Positions 51,853 through 60,003 of a stretch of DNA of 64,000 nt are shown piece by piece (the first letter of the stretch is position 1; every line of letters starts with the position of its first letter). The position numbers and the translations under genes are program-made. The stretch comes from Streptomyces aureoverticillatus (GTDB lineage: Bacteria > Actinomycetota > Actinomycetes > Streptomycetales > Streptomycetaceae). The DNA lies in the NCBI RefSeq assembly GCF_014649395.1, contig NZ_BMSY01000002.1, forward strand, positions 434,001 to 498,000, read 5' to 3'. Below the pieces are notes generated by a model that had not been told where the DNA came from, made no database searches, and worked only from the letters and a program-made list of their open reading frames with translations.

Positions 51853-52826
51853 GCACCGAAGCACCCGGCGCCCTCCCGATGGTCGTACCGACCCAGGGTC
51901 TCCCGCCCCGCGTCCGCATCCACGAGGTGGGCGCGAGGGACGGCCTCCAGAACGAGAAGGCCACGGTCCCCACGGACATCAAGGCGGAGTTCATCCGCCG
52001 TCTGGCCGACGCGGGCCTGACGACGATCGAGGCGACGAGCTTCGTGCACCCCAAGTGGGTGCCCCAACTGGCGGACGCCGAGCAGCTGTTCCCGCTCCTC
52101 GACGACCTCGCGAAGACGCGGGGCGTGCACCTGCCGGTGCTTGTCCCGAACGCCCGCGGCCTCGACCGGGCCCTCGCGCTCGGCGCCCGCCGCGTCGCCG
52201 TGTTCGCCAGCGCCACGGAGTCCTTCGCCAAGGCCAACCTGAACCGCACGGTGGACGAGGCGCTGGCCATGTTCGAGCCGGTGGTGGCGCGGGCGAAGGA
52301 GGCGGAGAACGCGCACGACCAGGTGCATGTGCGCGGCTATCTCTCCATGTGCTTCGGCGATCCCTGGGAGGGCGCCGTCCCCATCGCCCAGGTCGTCCGC
52401 GTCTGCGGGGCGCTGCTCGACATGGGCTGCGACGAGCTGAGCCTCGGCGACACGATCGGCGTCGCGACCCCCGGCCACGTACTGGAACTGCTCGCCGCCC
52501 TCAACGAGCAGGGCGTGCCCACGCACCGCGTCGGTGTGCACTTCCACGACACGTACGGCCAGGCGCTCGCCAACACCCTCGCGGCGCTGCAGCACGGCGT
52601 GACCACCGTGGACGCCTCCGCGGGCGGCCTCGGCGGCTGCCCGTACGCCAAGAGCGCCACCGGAAACCTCGCCACCGAGGACCTCGTGTGGATGCTTCAC
52701 GGCCTCGGCATCGAGACCGGGGTCGACCTCGGCCGCCTCACCGCCACCAGCGCGTGGATGGCCGACCAGCTGGGCCGACCGAGCCCGTCCCGCACCGTGC
52801 GTGCCCTCTCCCACAAGGAGCAGTGA
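51849..52826 (+). CDS. Hydroxymethylglutaryl-CoA lyase
   Basis: The 325-residue TIM-barrel enzyme cleaves HMG-CoA to acetoacetate and acetyl-CoA, the last step of leucine breakdown. Signatures are [21 protein letters not shown] (metal-site Asp/Arg), [32 protein letters not shown] (metal His residues) and the active-site Cys loop [24 protein letters not shown]. The ATG overlaps the biotin carboxylase stop by 4 bp, so translation is coupled. Together with the carboxylase and the dehydrogenase it makes a nearly complete Liu pathway; no methylglutaconyl-CoA hydratase is present in the operon. Confidence 0.92.
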   Translation: MSTEAPGALPMVVPTQGLPPRVRIHEVGARDGLQNEKATVPTDIKAEFIRRLADAGLTTIEATSFVHPKWVPQLADAEQLFPLLDDLAKTRGVHLPVLVPNARGLDRALALGARRVAVFASATESFAKANLNRTVDEALAMFEPVVARAKEAENAHDQVHVRGYLSMCFGDPWEGAVPIAQVVRVCGALLDMGCDELSLGDTIGVATPGHVLELLAALNEQGVPTHRVGVHFHDTYGQALANTLAALQHGVTTVDASAGGLGGCPYAKSATGNLATEDLVWMLHGLGIETGVDLGRLTATSAWMADQLGRPSPSRTVRALSHKEQ

Positions 52827-52831
52827 GAACG

Positions 52832-53992
52832 ATGGACCACCACCTCTCCCCCGAACACGAGGAACTCCGGCGCACCGTCGAGGAGTTCGCGCACGACGTG
52901 GTCGCGCCGAAGATCGGCGACTTCTACGAGCGGCACGAGTTCCCGTACGAGATCGTGCGCGAGATGGGCCGCATGGGCCTGTTCGGCCTGCCCTTCCCGG
53001 AGGAGTACGGCGGCATGGGCGGCGACTACCTGGCGCTCGGCGTCGCCCTGGAGGAGCTGGCACGCGTCGACTCGTCCGTCGCCATCACCCTGGAGGCGGG
53101 CGTCTCGCTGGGCGCCATGCCCCTCCACCTCTTCGGCACCGAGGCGCAGAAGCGGGAGTGGCTGCCGCGCATGTGCTCCGGCGAGCTCCTCGGCGCCTTC
53201 GGCCTGACCGAGCCGGACGGCGGCTCGGACGCGGGCGGCACCCGGACGACGGCCCGCCTGGACGAAGCGACGGACGAATGGGTGATCAACGGCACGAAGT
53301 GCTTCATCACCAACTCGGGCACGGACATCACGGGCTTGGTGACGGTGACGGCGGTGACGGGCCGCAAGGAGGACGGCAGCCCGCTCATCTCCTCCATCAT
53401 CGTGCCGTCGGGCACGCCCGGCTTCTCGGTGGCGGCGCCGTACTCGAAGGTCGGCTGGAACGCGTCGGACACGCGGGAGCTGTCCTTCTCCGACGTGCGG
53501 GTGCCGCGGGCGAACCTCCTCGGCGAACTCGGGCGCGGCTACGCCCAGTTCCTCCGCATCCTGGACGAGGGCCGCGTCGCCATAGCGGCCCTCGCGACCG
53601 GCCTGGCGCAGGGCTGCGTCGACGAGTCGGTGAAGTACGCCAAGGAGCGGCACGCGTTCGGGCGGCCGATCGGCGCGAACCAGGCCATCCAGTTCAAGAT
53701 CGCCGACATGGAGATGAAGGCGCACACGGCGCGGCTCGCCTGGCGCGACGCGGCGTCCCGCCTGGTGTCGGGCGAGCCCTTCAAGAAGGAGGCGGCCCTC
53801 GCGAAGCTGTACTCCTCGACGGTCGCCGTCGACAACGCCCGCGAGGCCACGCAGATCCACGGCGGCTACGGCTTCATGAACGAGTACCCGGTGGCCCGGA
53901 TGTGGCGCGACTCCAAGATCCTGGAGATCGGCGAGGGCACGAGCGAGGTCCAGCGCATGCTGATCGCGCGGGAACTGGGCCTCACGAGCTGA
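52832..53992 (+). CDS. acdH: Acyl-CoA dehydrogenase (branched-chain/isovaleryl type, AcdH-like)
   Basis: The 386-residue flavoenzyme has AFGLTEPDGGSDAGGTRT, FITNSGTDITG, the region RHAFGRPIGANQAIQFKIADM, and the C-terminal QIHGGYGFMNEYPVARMWRDSKILEIGEGTSEV. It keeps Glu in IGEGT at the catalytic position, as in short-chain and branched short-chain dehydrogenases. From memory, Streptomyces AcdH at this locus oxidises isovaleryl-, isobutyryl- and other branched acyl-CoAs in valine, leucine and isoleucine catabolism. The ATG is 5 bp after the HMG-CoA lyase stop, with AAGGAG inside the end of that gene. It is the last gene of the operon. Confidence 0.9.
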   Translation: MDHHLSPEHEELRRTVEEFAHDVVAPKIGDFYERHEFPYEIVREMGRMGLFGLPFPEEYGGMGGDYLALGVALEELARVDSSVAITLEAGVSLGAMPLHLFGTEAQKREWLPRMCSGELLGAFGLTEPDGGSDAGGTRTTARLDEATDEWVINGTKCFITNSGTDITGLVTVTAVTGRKEDGSPLISSIIVPSGTPGFSVAAPYSKVGWNASDTRELSFSDVRVPRANLLGELGRGYAQFLRILDEGRVAIAALATGLAQGCVDESVKYAKERHAFGRPIGANQAIQFKIADMEMKAHTARLAWRDAASRLVSGEPFKKEAALAKLYSSTVAVDNAREATQIHGGYGFMNEYPVARMWRDSKILEIGEGTSEVQRMLIARELGLTS

Positions 53993-53999
53993 CCTCAAG

Positions 54000-54031
54000 C
54001 GCCGGGCGGGCCGCCAACAGCCCGCCCGGCG
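54000..54031 (+). terminator. Terminator of the acyl-CoA/leucine operon
   Basis: The arms CGCCGGGCGGG and CCCGCCCGGCG pair perfectly over 11 bp around CCGCCAACAG, 8 bp after the dehydrogenase stop. There is no T-tract, which is common for Streptomyces terminators. Confidence 0.75.
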
Positions 54032-54051
54032 ACCGTTGTTAGCCTGCGCGC

Positions 54052-55311
54052 ATGATCAAGGGGAGATCGCCCGGCCGAATAGCTCGCACAGTGGGGGGCA
54101 GCAGGTCGGAGCGCGTACTGATCCTGGCCAGCTTCGTGAACCGGGTCGGCAATGGGCTCTTCAACACGGCGGCGGCGCTCTACTTCACGTTGGTCGTGGA
54201 TCTGCCGGCAGCGCAGGTGGGTGCCGCCCTCACCGTCGCCGGCCTGATCGGCCTCCTCGCGGGGATACCGGGTGGGCACCTGGCCGATCGACGTGGGCCG
54301 CGCACGATCATGATGCTGGCCCTGGCGGTTCAGGCAGTGGCGATGTCCGCCCTCGTGCTGGTCGAGAGCTGGGCCGCCCTCACGGTCATCGCCGCCGTCG
54401 ACCAGCTTGCCGCAGCCGTCGGTGGCGCGGCCTGGGGAGCGCTCGTGGTCCGGGTCGGCACCGAACGTCCGGCGCTGTTCAGGGCGAAGCTCCGTACGTA
54501 CGTCAATCTGGGCGTCGTCCTGGGAACCGTGGGTGCCGGATGCGCGGTGGCGGCGAACACGCGTACCGCCTACCTCGTGCTGATCCTCGGCAACGCGGCC
54601 AGCTTCGCGCTGTGCGCCCTCCTCCTGCTCCTGCTCCCCCACTACAGAGCAGTGGCGCCGCCGTCGCGGCAGCGTCGCTGGATCGCCCTCACCGACCGCC
54701 CGTTCGTGGCCTTCACGGCCCTCCACGGCGCGATGGGGCTCCAGTACCCGGTGGTGTCCCTGCTCCTGCCGATCTGGATCTCGGAGCACACGGACGCGCC
54801 GCGCTGGACCGTGGCCGCGGTGTCCGCGATCAATTCCGGAGTCTGCGTCCTCCTGCAGACCAGGATCGGATCCCGCATCGAAACCCCTCACGACGGCGGC
54901 AGGGCGTTCCGGACGGCAGGACTGCTCTTCCTCCTCAGCTGTCCGCTGATGGCCCTGACCGCGCACGCTCCCGTCTGGGCGGCCGCCGGCCTCGCGGTCG
55001 CGGCGATCTTCGTCCACAGCCTCGGGGAGATATGGGAGTCCTCGGCCGGCTTCGCCCTCGGCTTCGGCCTGGCACCGGACCATGCCCAGGGCCAGTACCA
55101 AGGACTTCTCGGCCTCGGCTTCAGCGCGGGCCAGGCACTCGCCCCCGCCCTCCTCACCACCGCCGTGCTCGGCCTGGGCACGGCCGGCTGGCTGCTCCTC
55201 GGCGCGTTCTTCGCCGCCGTGGGCGCCGTCGGCCCGCCGCTTGCACGCTCGGCGGGCGCGAAGGATGAAGCGAGCGGTACCCCTGCCGGCCACCAGGGAA
55301 GGTTAGGTTAA
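54052..55311 (+). CDS. MFS transporter
   Basis: The 419-residue protein has about 12 membrane helices, with the MFS loop signature GGHLADRRGPRTIMML between helices 2 and 3. It looks like a drug or metabolite exporter of the DHA3 type; the substrate is unknown. The ATG follows TAGCCT by about 8 nt without Shine-Dalgarno sequence, so the mRNA is probably leaderless. It lies just before desE, and its last codons (AGG TTA GGT TAA) are part of the desE iron box; the TTA makes it formally dependent on the bldA tRNA. I do not recall this gene at the S. coelicolor locus, so it may be an insertion. Confidence 0.82.
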   Translation: MIKGRSPGRIARTVGGSRSERVLILASFVNRVGNGLFNTAAALYFTLVVDLPAAQVGAALTVAGLIGLLAGIPGGHLADRRGPRTIMMLALAVQAVAMSALVLVESWAALTVIAAVDQLAAAVGGAAWGALVVRVGTERPALFRAKLRTYVNLGVVLGTVGAGCAVAANTRTAYLVLILGNAASFALCALLLLLLPHYRAVAPPSRQRRWIALTDRPFVAFTALHGAMGLQYPVVSLLLPIWISEHTDAPRWTVAAVSAINSGVCVLLQTRIGSRIETPHDGGRAFRTAGLLFLLSCPLMALTAHAPVWAAAGLAVAAIFVHSLGEIWESSAGFALGFGLAPDHAQGQYQGLLGLGFSAGQALAPALLTTAVLGLGTAGWLLLGAFFAAVGAVGPPLARSAGAKDEASGTPAGHQGRLG

Positions 55312-55316
55312 CCTAA
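55303..55316 (+). promoter_or_regulatory. Iron box of desE
   Basis: TTAGGTTAACCTAA is a perfect 14-bp palindrome and matches the core of the DmdR1/DtxR-type iron box. It lies 44 bp before the desE start and overlaps the last codons and stop of the MFS gene. Iron-loaded DmdR would repress desE here. Confidence 0.85.
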
Positions 55317-55359
55317 GCACGACTTCCGGCCAGCGGCCCCGTACGAAAGCAGAGACCCC

Positions 55360-56388
55360 ATGTCCCACAGCCTCCGCAAGCCCTCGCGCCGTGGCATCCT
55401 CGCCGCGGGTGGCGCCCTCGGCCTCACCGCCGCCCTCGCCGCCTGCGGGGACGAGAAGAAGGACGGCGGCAGCAAGGACGGCGGCGCCTGGGCCTTCAAG
55501 GACGACCGGGGCAAGACGGCCGAGACGGACTCGACGCCCAAGAACATCGTGGCGTTCACGGGCGTCGCGGCCGCGCTGTACGACTACGGCGTCGAGGTCA
55601 AGGGCGTCTTCGGGCCGACGAAGACCAAGGACGGCAAGCCGGACGTCCAGGCCGGCGACATGGACATCAGCAAGGTGACGATCCTCGGCAACGCCTGGGA
55701 CCAGTTCAACATCGAGAAGTACGTGGGGCTCCGGCCGGATGTCCTGATCTCGACGATGTTCGACGACAAGGGGACCCTCTGGTACGTCCCCGAGGCGTCC
55801 AAGGACAAGATCCTCAAGCTCGCGCCGAGCGTCGGCATCTCCGTGTACGACCGCCAGATGACCGAGCCGCTGGCGCGCCTGCTCGCCCTCGCCGGGCGGC
55901 TCGGCGCGGACGTGAAGGCCGACAAGGTCGTCAAGGCGAAGAAGCGCTTCGAGGCCGCCGCGGAGCGGCTGCGCAAGGCCGCGAAGTCCCGCCCGGAGAT
56001 CAAGGTCCTGGTCGGCTCCGCGAGCGCGGACATCTTCTACGTCTCCGGCTCCAACCTCTCCGCGGACCTGGAGTACTTCAAGGCGCTCGGCGTGAACATC
56101 GTCGAGCCGCCGGCGAAGGCCCTGAAGGAGAGCGGCGGCTGGTTCGAGAACCTGTCCTGGGAGAACGTCGACAAGTACAAGGCCGACGTCATCATGATGG
56201 ACAACCGCACCTCCGCCCTTCAGCCCGCCGCCCTCGCTGAGCAGAAGCCCACCTGGGAGAAGCTGCCCGCCGTCAAGGCCGGCCAGGTCATCCCTCGCGT
56301 GACCGAGCCGATCTACTCGTACGCCAAGTGCGCCCCGATCCTGGAGGACCTGGCGGAGGCGATCGAGAAGGCGAAGAAGGTTTCCTGA
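55360..56388 (+). CDS. desE: Ferrioxamine-binding lipoprotein DesE
   Basis: The 342-residue protein has an unusual lipoprotein signal with a twin-Arg stretch (RKPSRRGILAAGGALGLTAALAAC; lipid-modified Cys about residue 29). Its substrate-binding fold is of the Fe-siderophore class: RPDVLISTMFDDKGTLW and the helical backbone KVVKAKKRFEAAAERLRKAAKS. DesE of S. coelicolor binds ferrioxamines at the cell surface and passes them to an ABC importer encoded elsewhere. The iron box upstream and the desABCD genes downstream support this. A strong terminator follows, so it is transcribed apart from desA. Confidence 0.9.
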   Translation: MSHSLRKPSRRGILAAGGALGLTAALAACGDEKKDGGSKDGGAWAFKDDRGKTAETDSTPKNIVAFTGVAAALYDYGVEVKGVFGPTKTKDGKPDVQAGDMDISKVTILGNAWDQFNIEKYVGLRPDVLISTMFDDKGTLWYVPEASKDKILKLAPSVGISVYDRQMTEPLARLLALAGRLGADVKADKVVKAKKRFEAAAERLRKAAKSRPEIKVLVGSASADIFYVSGSNLSADLEYFKALGVNIVEPPAKALKESGGWFENLSWENVDKYKADVIMMDNRTSALQPAALAEQKPTWEKLPAVKAGQVIPRVTEPIYSYAKCAPILEDLAEAIEKAKKVS

Positions 56389-56407
56389 GCGGGGATTGGT
56401 GGACGCA

Positions 56408-56453
56408 GGCCTGGGGCGCCGTTGATCGCGGCCTTCGGCCTGGCTCGTCCTCA
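56408..56453. repeat. Dispersed repeat between desE and desA
   Basis: GGCCTGGGGCGCCGTTGATCGCGGCCTTCGGCCTGGCTCGTCCTCAA matches 47391-47438 with very few changes and continues into ACGCCGGACAGGCTTGA as in 36995-37024. It stands where a desF gene is expected. Confidence 0.75.
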
Positions 56454-56479
56454 AACGCCGGACAGGCTTGAAATGCCCC

Positions 56480-56526
56480 CAGCGCCGCTTGGCTGCACCT
56501 CGCAGCCGGGCGGCGCTGTTGTTTTT
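56480..56526 (+). terminator. Intrinsic terminator of desE
   Basis: The stem AGCGCCGC-T-TGGCTGC / GCAGCC-G-GGCGGCGCT around ACCTC is followed by GTTGTTTTT, a real T-tract. It separates the desE transcript from the desA promoter. Confidence 0.9.
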
Positions 56527-56577
56527 CCTGTCGGCGTACGAGACGACGTGGACCCCAAGCCGAAGGCGAGGATTGAC

Positions 56578-56596
56578 TTAGGTTAGGCTAACCTAA
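56578..56596 (+). promoter_or_regulatory. Iron box of desABCD
   Basis: TTAGGTTAGGCTAACCTAA is a perfect 19-bp palindrome identical to the canonical DmdR1 iron box, 83 bp before the desA start. It places the biosynthetic operon under iron repression. Confidence 0.93.
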
Positions 56597-56679
56597 GTTC
56601 CACGTCGTGCCCCCGGGACCTCCCTGCTGTGCCCTGCTCCCGGGGGCGCGACCAAGTCCCCTCACCTGGAGGACAGTTC

Positions 56680-58131
56680 ATGCGCTCGCACCTGCTCAAT
56701 GACACCACCACGGAGCGGTACCGCGCCTCCGTGACCGAAGGAGTCGAGCGGGTGGCGGCCAGAATCGCCACCACCTCCCGCCCGTTCACCGGCGTCACCG
56801 CCGACACCCTCTCCCCCCGCGTCGAGGCCGTCGACCTCGACACCCCGCTGCACGACACCGTCGCCGCCCTCGACGAACTCGACGAGCTGTACCTGCGCCA
56901 CGCCGTCTACTTCCACCACCCCCGCTACCTCGCCCACCTCAACTGCCCGATCGTCATCCCGGCCGTGCTCGGCGAGGCCGTCCTGTCCGCCGTGAACTCC
57001 TCCCTGGACACCTGGGACCAGTCCGCGGGCGGCACCCTCATCGAGCGGCGGCTCATCGACTGGACCACCGAGCGCGTCGGCCTCGGGCCCGCCGCCGACG
57101 GCGTGTTCACCTCCGGCGGCACCCAGTCCAACCTGCAGGCCCTGCTGCTCGCCCGCGAGGAGGCCAAGACGGACGCCGGAAGCGGGGGATCCCGGTTGCG
57201 CGTCCTCGCCTCCGAGGCCGGTCACTTCAGCGTCCAGAAGGCCGTGCGCACGCTCGGCCTCGGCCCCGACGCCGTCGTGGTGATCCCCACCGACCGGAAC
57301 AGGCGCATGCAGACCGTCGCGCTCGCCCGCGAGCTGGACCGTCTCGACGAACAGGGCCTCGTCCCCATGGCCGTCGTCGCCACCGCAGGCACCACCGACT
57401 TCGGCTCCATCGACCCGCTGCCGGGGATCGCCGACCTCTGCGAGCAGCACGGGACGTGGCTGCACGTCGACGCCGCGTACGGCGGCGGCCTGCTCGCCTC
57501 GCGCACCCGGCGCCACCTCCTCGACGGCATCGAGCGCGCCGACTCCGTCACGGTCGACTACCACAAGTCCTTCTTCCAGCCCGTGAGTTCGTCGGCGTTG
57601 CTGGTCCGCGACGCCGCCACGCTGCGCCACGCCACGTACCACGCCGAATACCTCAACCCCCGGCGCGCCGCCCAGGAACGCGTCCCCAACCAGGTCGACA
57701 AGTCCCTGCAGACGACCCGCCGCTTCGACGCCCTGAAACTGTGGATGACGCTGCGCGTGATGGGCGCCGACGCCGTCGGGGACCTCTTCGACGAGGTGTG
57801 CGCCCTGGCCGCGAAGGGCTTCGACCTCATCGCCGCCGACCCGCGCTTCGCCGTCGTGGTCCAGCCGCAGCTCTCCACCCTCGTCTTCCGCTACATCCCG
57901 GAGGCGATCTGCGACCCGACGGCCATCGACCGCGCCAACCTGTACGCCCGCAAGGCCCTGTTCGCCTCCGGTGACGCCGTGGTCGCGGGCACCAAGGTGG
58001 GCGAGCGCCAGTTCCTGAAGTTCACCCTGCTCAATCCCGAGACCTCCGCCGCCGACATCGCCGCCGTCCTCGATCTGATAGCCGGCCACGCCGAGCAGTA
58101 CCTGGGAGAGAACCTTGACCGCGCCTGCTGA
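56680..58131 (+). CDS. desA: Lysine decarboxylase DesA (desferrioxamine biosynthesis)
   Basis: The 483-residue PLP enzyme (group II decarboxylase fold) makes cadaverine from L-lysine, the first step of desferrioxamine E/B synthesis. It has [35 protein letters not shown], the Asp/His segment [15 protein letters not shown] and the Schiff-base Lys296 in [10 protein letters not shown]. The ATG at 56680 follows GGAGGACA; the frame opens at 56629 without family match. It is the first gene of an operon with tight overlaps to desB, desC and desD, repressed at the iron box upstream. Confidence 0.94.
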   Translation: MRSHLLNDTTTERYRASVTEGVERVAARIATTSRPFTGVTADTLSPRVEAVDLDTPLHDTVAALDELDELYLRHAVYFHHPRYLAHLNCPIVIPAVLGEAVLSAVNSSLDTWDQSAGGTLIERRLIDWTTERVGLGPAADGVFTSGGTQSNLQALLLAREEAKTDAGSGGSRLRVLASEAGHFSVQKAVRTLGLGPDAVVVIPTDRNRRMQTVALARELDRLDEQGLVPMAVVATAGTTDFGSIDPLPGIADLCEQHGTWLHVDAAYGGGLLASRTRRHLLDGIERADSVTVDYHKSFFQPVSSSALLVRDAATLRHATYHAEYLNPRRAAQERVPNQVDKSLQTTRRFDALKLWMTLRVMGADAVGDLFDEVCALAAKGFDLIAADPRFAVVVQPQLSTLVFRYIPEAICDPTAIDRANLYARKALFASGDAVVAGTKVGERQFLKFTLLNPETSAADIAAVLDLIAGHAEQYLGENLDRAC

Positions 58132-59404
58132 CCGCCACGACGCGCGGACGTACGACGTCATCGGCATCGGACTCGGGCCCTTCAACCTCGGCCTCGCCTG
58201 CCTCACCGAGCCCCTCGACGAGCTGAACGCGCTGTTCCTGGAGTCCAAGGCGGACTTCGAGTGGCACGCGGGCATGTTCCTGGAGGGCGCCCACCTCCAG
58301 ACGCCGTTCATGTCCGACCTGGTGACGCTCGCCGATCCGACGTCCCCGTACTCCTTCCTGAACTTCCTCAAGGAGTCGGGACGGCTCTACTCCTTCTACA
58401 TCCGCGAGAACTTCTATCCGCTGCGCCGGGAGTACAACGACTACTGCCGCTGGGCCGCCGCGAAACTGTCGTCCGTCCGCTTCGGCACGACGGTGACGGA
58501 GGTGACGTACGAGAGCGATGTGTACGTCGTCACCACCCGCTCCGGCGACACGTACGACACCTTCCGCGCCCGCCACCTCGTCCTCGGCACCGGCACCCCG
58601 CCGCACATCCCCGACGCCTGCAAGGGACTCGGCGGCGACTTCATCCACAACTCCCGCTATCTCCAGCACAAGGAAGAGCTGCAGAAGAAGAACTCCCTCA
58701 CCGTCGTCGGGAGCGGACAGAGTGCCGCCGAGGTCTATTACGACCTGCTCGGCGAGATGGACCTCCACGGCTACCGCCTCAACTGGGTCACCCGCTCCCC
58801 GCGCTTCTTCCCGCTGGAATACACGAAACTGACCCTGGAGATGACCTCTCCGGAGTACATCGACTACTTCCACGCGCTCCCCGAGGACACCCGCTACCGC
58901 CTGGAGAGCGAGCAGAAGAGCCTCTACAAAGGCATCGACGGCGAGCTGATCGACGCCATCTTCGATCTGCTGTACCAGAAGAACCTGGACGGGCCCGTGC
59001 CCACGCGGCTGCTCACCAACTCGGCTCTGCGCAAGGCGCGTCACCACCACGGCGTGTACACCCTCGGCCTTCGACAGGAGGAGCAGGGCAGGGACTTCGA
59101 GATGACGACGGAAGGCCTCATCCTCGCCACGGGCTACCGGTACGCCCCGCCCGCCTTCCTGGAGCCGCTGCGCGAGCACCTGCGCTTCGACGGCCGCGGC
59201 CGCCTCGACGTGGCCCGCAACTACTCAGTCGACGCCACCGGCCGCGGCGTCTTCCTCCAGAACTCCGCCGTCCACACCCACGCGCTGACCAGCCCCGACC
59301 TGGGCATGGGCCCGTACCGCAACGCGTACATCATCCGCGAGCTGCTGGGCCGCGAGGTCTATCCGGTCGAGAAGTCCATCGCCTTCCAGGAGTTCGCCGT
59401 ATGA
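58115..59404 (+). CDS. desB: Cadaverine N-monooxygenase DesB
   Basis: The 429-residue flavin- and NADPH-dependent N-hydroxylase (lysine/ornithine monooxygenase family) converts cadaverine to N-hydroxycadaverine. It has the FAD loop [18 protein letters not shown] (about 13-30), the NADPH loop [17 protein letters not shown] (about 200-216) and the C-terminal [12 protein letters not shown]. It starts with TTG (GGGAGAG 4 nt upstream) inside the end of desA with a 17-bp overlap, so it is translationally coupled. Confidence 0.94.
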   Translation: MTAPADRHDARTYDVIGIGLGPFNLGLACLTEPLDELNALFLESKADFEWHAGMFLEGAHLQTPFMSDLVTLADPTSPYSFLNFLKESGRLYSFYIRENFYPLRREYNDYCRWAAAKLSSVRFGTTVTEVTYESDVYVVTTRSGDTYDTFRARHLVLGTGTPPHIPDACKGLGGDFIHNSRYLQHKEELQKKNSLTVVGSGQSAAEVYYDLLGEMDLHGYRLNWVTRSPRFFPLEYTKLTLEMTSPEYIDYFHALPEDTRYRLESEQKSLYKGIDGELIDAIFDLLYQKNLDGPVPTRLLTNSALRKARHHHGVYTLGLRQEEQGRDFEMTTEGLILATGYRYAPPAFLEPLREHLRFDGRGRLDVARNYSVDATGRGVFLQNSAVHTHALTSPDLGMGPYRNAYIIRELLGREVYPVEKSIAFQEFAV

Positions 59405-60003
59405 GCCGCATGTGCGGAATCCTGACACTGCGTCCCTTGGACCCCTTCGACGACGCCGAGCTCGTCCACTCCTGGGTGACGCACCCCAAGGCCGCGTACT
59501 GGCTGATGCAGGGCGCGCGGCTCGTGGACATCGAGCGCGAGTACATGGCCGTCGCGGCCTCCGAGCACCACCACGCGTTCATCGGCCTGCACGACGGCGA
59601 GCCCGCGTTCCTGATGGAGCGCTACGACCCGCGGTACATCGAGCTCGTCGGTCTGTACGAGCCCGAGCCCGGCGACGTCGGCATGCACCTCCTCGTCGCC
59701 CCCACCGACAAGCCGGTGCACGGGTTCACCCGCGCCGTCATCACCACGGTGATGGAGCACCTGTTCGCCGACCCGCGCACGCAGCGCGTCGTCGTCGAGC
59801 CCGACGTCACCAACACCGCCGTACACCGCCTCAACGAAGCCGTCGGCTTCGTGCCCGAGCGCGAGATCGACAAGCCGGAGAAGCGCGCCCTGCTCAGCTT
59901 CTGCACCCGGGAGCAGTTCGAGGCGGCCGGGGTGCGGCACGCCGTGGCCGGGCGAGTCGCCGCACGCACACGAGCCACCGCAGTTTCTGGAGCATCGACA
60001 TGA
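59401..60003 (+). CDS. desC: Acyltransferase DesC
   Basis: The 200-residue GNAT-fold acyltransferase (IucB-like) adds succinyl or acetyl from CoA to N-hydroxycadaverine, giving the hydroxamates. It has [87 protein letters not shown], the core of the acyl-CoA site. The ATG overlaps the desB stop by 4 bp and the stop overlaps the desD ATG, so all des genes are coupled. Confidence 0.93.
   Translation: MSRMCGILTLRPLDPFDDAELVHSWVTHPKAAYWLMQGARLVDIEREYMAVAASEHHHAFIGLHDGEPAFLMERYDPRYIELVGLYEPEPGDVGMHLLVAPTDKPVHGFTRAVITTVMEHLFADPRTQRVVVEPDVTNTAVHRLNEAVGFVPEREIDKPEKRALLSFCTREQFEAAGVRHAVAGRVAARTRATAVSGAST

Noticed and set aside
54052..55311. MFS transporter as the desferrioxamine exporter
   Set aside because: It has no iron box of its own and is upstream of the one for desE; location alone is not enough to assign a siderophore substrate.
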